Shown: positions 62,085 through 64,000 of the stretch, one piece after another
Layout: the number at the start of each line of letters is the position of its first letter
Position numbering within the stretch: the stretch's first letter is position 1
Assembly (NCBI GenBank): GCA_019802505.1
Contig: JAFMOC010000107.1
Span: 544,001-608,000, forward strand
Length of the DNA: 64,000 nt
Direction of reading: 5' to 3'
DNA from: Corydoras sp. C115
Lineage: Eukaryota > Chordata > Actinopteri > Siluriformes > Callichthyidae
The notes under the pieces: generated by a model
The model's database searches: none
What the model was told of the DNA's origin: nothing
The model's input: only the letters and a program-made list of their open reading frames with translations
Made by a program: the position numbers and the translations under genes

Positions 62085-62432
62085 TCATTCATTCATTATC
62101 TCCCGCTTTATCCTCTATTGGGGTCGCGGTGGGGTTCCCCATGTCCATCCAGGGGAGAACGTTTCGGGCGCTGGGCAGATACACCCAGGACAGGGTGCCA
62201 ATCCATCGCTGGGCACACACTCACTCACACAGACACACTCTATATGGGGCAATTTTTTGGGAATTCAGTTGACTTGATCCATGTTTTTGGACTGTGGGAG
62301 GAAACCGGAGAACCCGGAGGAAACCCACGCGGACACGGGGAGAACATGGAAACTCCACCCAGATAGGGATTCGAACCGGGAATCCCTAGCGCTGAGAGGA
62401 GAACATGCCAACCACTAAGCCACCGTGCCACC
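62085..62432 (-). mobile_element. tRNA-derived SINE, full length
   Basis: A complete minus-oriented copy about 220 bp from the previous one. The tail is cattcattcatt. The body keeps gcggtggggttccccatg without homopolymer growth, and the head ends ccaccgtgccaccc. It is flanked by a 12-bp duplication cagctttataat (62073-62084 and 62433-62444). It is independent of the neighbouring copy because the duplications differ. Confidence 0.92.
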
Positions 62433-63191
62433 CAGCTTTATAATAAAATACAAAAAAAATTCCCCCAGTTTTACATTAAACACCTTTACAGAGACACAAG
62501 GCCCGGAGCAAAGCGCTCCCTTTTTGAGCACAAATGAGACATTTTAGCTGCATTTTGGACCATTAGTAAATGTGATCATTTCAATTTGCGTATTATCAAA
62601 TACAGGAATTAATACAAGCTTCTGTAAATTATATATATTAGATATAGATATAGAGTAGATCCATACTCCATTTTTGTTTAATAGACAAACAAAAAGGATA
62701 ATTAATACATTGAAAACACATTTATACTTATTTGTAAGTAAATGAATTTAAAACTCTGTGATATACAATCATTTTTTTCAATAACAAAATAATTTATGTC
62801 CAAACAAATAGCAAATAAAACGGTGTTAAGTTATAAAGCACACCGCAGAGAGCCTCAGACACCACTGCCGAGAGTGGGCGGGTGATGACGTCACCAAAAG
62901 CCTGCCACTTAACTGAATCATAGTAACGAGAGCATAAAGAAACAGCACGAGCCTCTGGCTTTACTGGATCTGTAGTGAAGAGGGCTTTAACATTGCTTCA
63001 CAATTATATAGATCGTTCTGCATATCTGTATTCATTTAAAATGAACGTTGTAGAATTATAAATGTATAACATCTTTGGAGAAATACAGCAAAGTAAACGA
63101 GCTACCCACCAGCAGAGCGGTGCAGTGACACATTGACTCTCATTGACTCTCAAGAGAATTATTTGGTCCACCTTAATAATAAATAACTTCA

Positions 63192-63207
63192 CCACGAGGT
63201 GGCGCTG
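63192..63207 (+). promoter_or_regulatory. CTCF-like motif
   Basis: ccacgaggtggcgctg agrees with the CTCF core ccaccagggggcgctg at all but two positions. It is upstream of the right-edge gene. Confidence 0.4.
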
Positions 63208-63531
63208 TGAAATCACTGCAAATTCAATTCTGCTCGTAGCTTTCACAACTTTCTTAATTATTTAATGAAGGATGCGGTTTTTTTTTTGCAGATAAGCCCA
63301 CATGACTTATATTAGATTACATGTCATTTAAAATAGTGATGCATTTTGCTAAAACAGCTCGCTAAACAATGACTGACTGAGGCGGTTGGTTTTATGATTT
63401 TGCAAACCACTATGAGCTCTTTCTTGATTTGAATGATTTTACAGATTTTACAGACAAACTGTTGAAATATTTTGCAAAAACAACAAAAAAAAACACCCAG
63501 TCAGATCAGAATTTACTTGAAACTGATGAAA

Positions 63532-63547
63532 CAGCGCCACCTTTAGG
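63532..63547 (-). promoter_or_regulatory. CTCF-like motif, opposite orientation
   Basis: Minus strand cctaaaggtggcgctg shares the aggtggcgctg core with the motif at 63192 in inverted orientation, 340 bp apart. The match to the left half of the consensus is weak. Confidence 0.3.
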
Positions 63548-63677
63548 TTTGTCTGCTTTTAAGGTGGACCGGCTCAATAAAATCAGAAGAGCTGAAGCTC
63601 GAAGTAGCATCCTAAACAACACCAATGCTTTGCTACATTAGTCTCATGTGCCTCCAGTAAACTGTTTTTAAGCAGAC

Positions 63678-63705
63678 ATGGAAGCAAAGCGAGATAAAGA
63701 CCACG
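63678..63705 (+). CDS. First coding exon of an unidentified gene (runs off right edge)
   Basis: ATG followed by eight codons (MEAKRDKDH) and one further base, ending in a near-consensus donor CACG|gtgagt. It lies at the start of a plus-strand gene divergent from cib2. The protein cannot be named from nine residues. It does not resemble the N-terminus of IDH3A, the gene beside CIB2 in human. A 5' UTR probably extends upstream of 63678. The remaining 295 bp of the window would be intron. Confidence 0.45.
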
Positions 63706-64000
63706 GTGAGTCGGATGTTTTTATGGCTCATCTCTGCTTTTTATTATGGAACAGGTTCATGAACAGATTAGCACCGCAGCCCTGAGCTGCTAACGCAAAG
63801 CCGGCGAACAGAATGCTCTGATTTTAAAGGTTCTGTTCTTTTGTTAAACTGTATGTGACAGTTATAGATAGATAGAGGTTAAAGAATAAAATAGATGTTG
63901 AAAACAAGAATACATTAATAATATAAAAACCCTGTTATTTTTAGTACTGTTATGAGTAATGATGATTTCTGTATGAATACAGATCAGATGAAATTTGTGA

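Larger units (their letters stand above)
61880..63677. other. Region between cib2 and the right-edge gene
   Basis: About 1.8 kb. It holds one full SINE (62085-62432) and a moderately GC-rich piece around 62830-62960, which may be part of the promoter area of the right-hand gene. Two CTCF-like cores (63192, 63532) are present. The 70-codon ORF at 63429-63641 has no recognisable feature. Confidence 0.45.

Noticed and set aside
61405..62431. Cluster of ORFs of 60-100 codons
   Set aside because: All fall inside the two SINE copies. Similar peptides recur at 32125-32504, as expected for a repeat.
63429..63641. 70-codon ORF just upstream of the right-edge exon
   Set aside because: Low-complexity start, no recognisable motif and no splice linkage. 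It probably lies in upstream or leader sequence.

Overview
The window is vertebrate nuclear DNA, almost certainly from a teleost fish. It is AT-rich and gene-sparse, with multi-exon genes carrying GT-AG introns. It is littered with fish-type repeats: DANA/mermaid-like tRNA-derived SINEs, a Tc1-like remnant, a hAT-like MITE, and two short interspersed families I know mainly from ostariophysan fish (catfish, characins). That last point makes an ostariophysan host likely but not proven. There are no bacterial genes, operons or CRISPR arrays.

Four genes can be reconstructed exon by exon, plus one exon of a fifth. Left to right: (1) dapk2 (minus, 14230 down to 1206, 3' end outside the window), the complete kinase domain of death-associated protein kinase 2, with a CpG-rich promoter near 16.1-16.45 kb. 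(2) tbc1d2b (minus, 31660 to 19393), 13 coding exons, 954 residues: PH domain, coiled coils, Rab-GAP TBC domain. (3) sh2d7 (plus, 37115 to 40808), six coding exons, 423 residues: an SH2 adaptor with a tail of tyrosine motifs. (4) cib2 (minus, 61059 to 46177), six coding exons, 207 residues: an N-myristoylated EF-hand protein. (5) The first short coding exon of an unidentified plus-strand gene at 63678.

The block tbc1d2b(-) sh2d7(+) cib2(-) has the same order and orientation as human 15q25.1. dapk2 beside tbc1d2b is not the human arrangement, where DAPK2 lies far away on chromosome 15, and the gene right of cib2 does not look like IDH3A, the human neighbour. These neighbours have unrelated jobs (cell-death kinase, Rab GAP, SH2 adaptor, calcium sensor). 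The block is a syntenic unit, not a pathway cluster.

Most of the remaining sequence is intron or intergenic. The best second-look items are: a cib2 last exon in which the usual stop appears to be lost by one extra base, adding 20 residues; a 65-nt near-perfect hairpin in a dapk2 intron; a SINE family with target-site duplications, a 5'-truncated member and repeated G/C homopolymer growth at one internal position; an exactly 20-unit, 13-bp minisatellite with 39-bp higher order just upstream of dapk2; and a possible upstream start exon for sh2d7.
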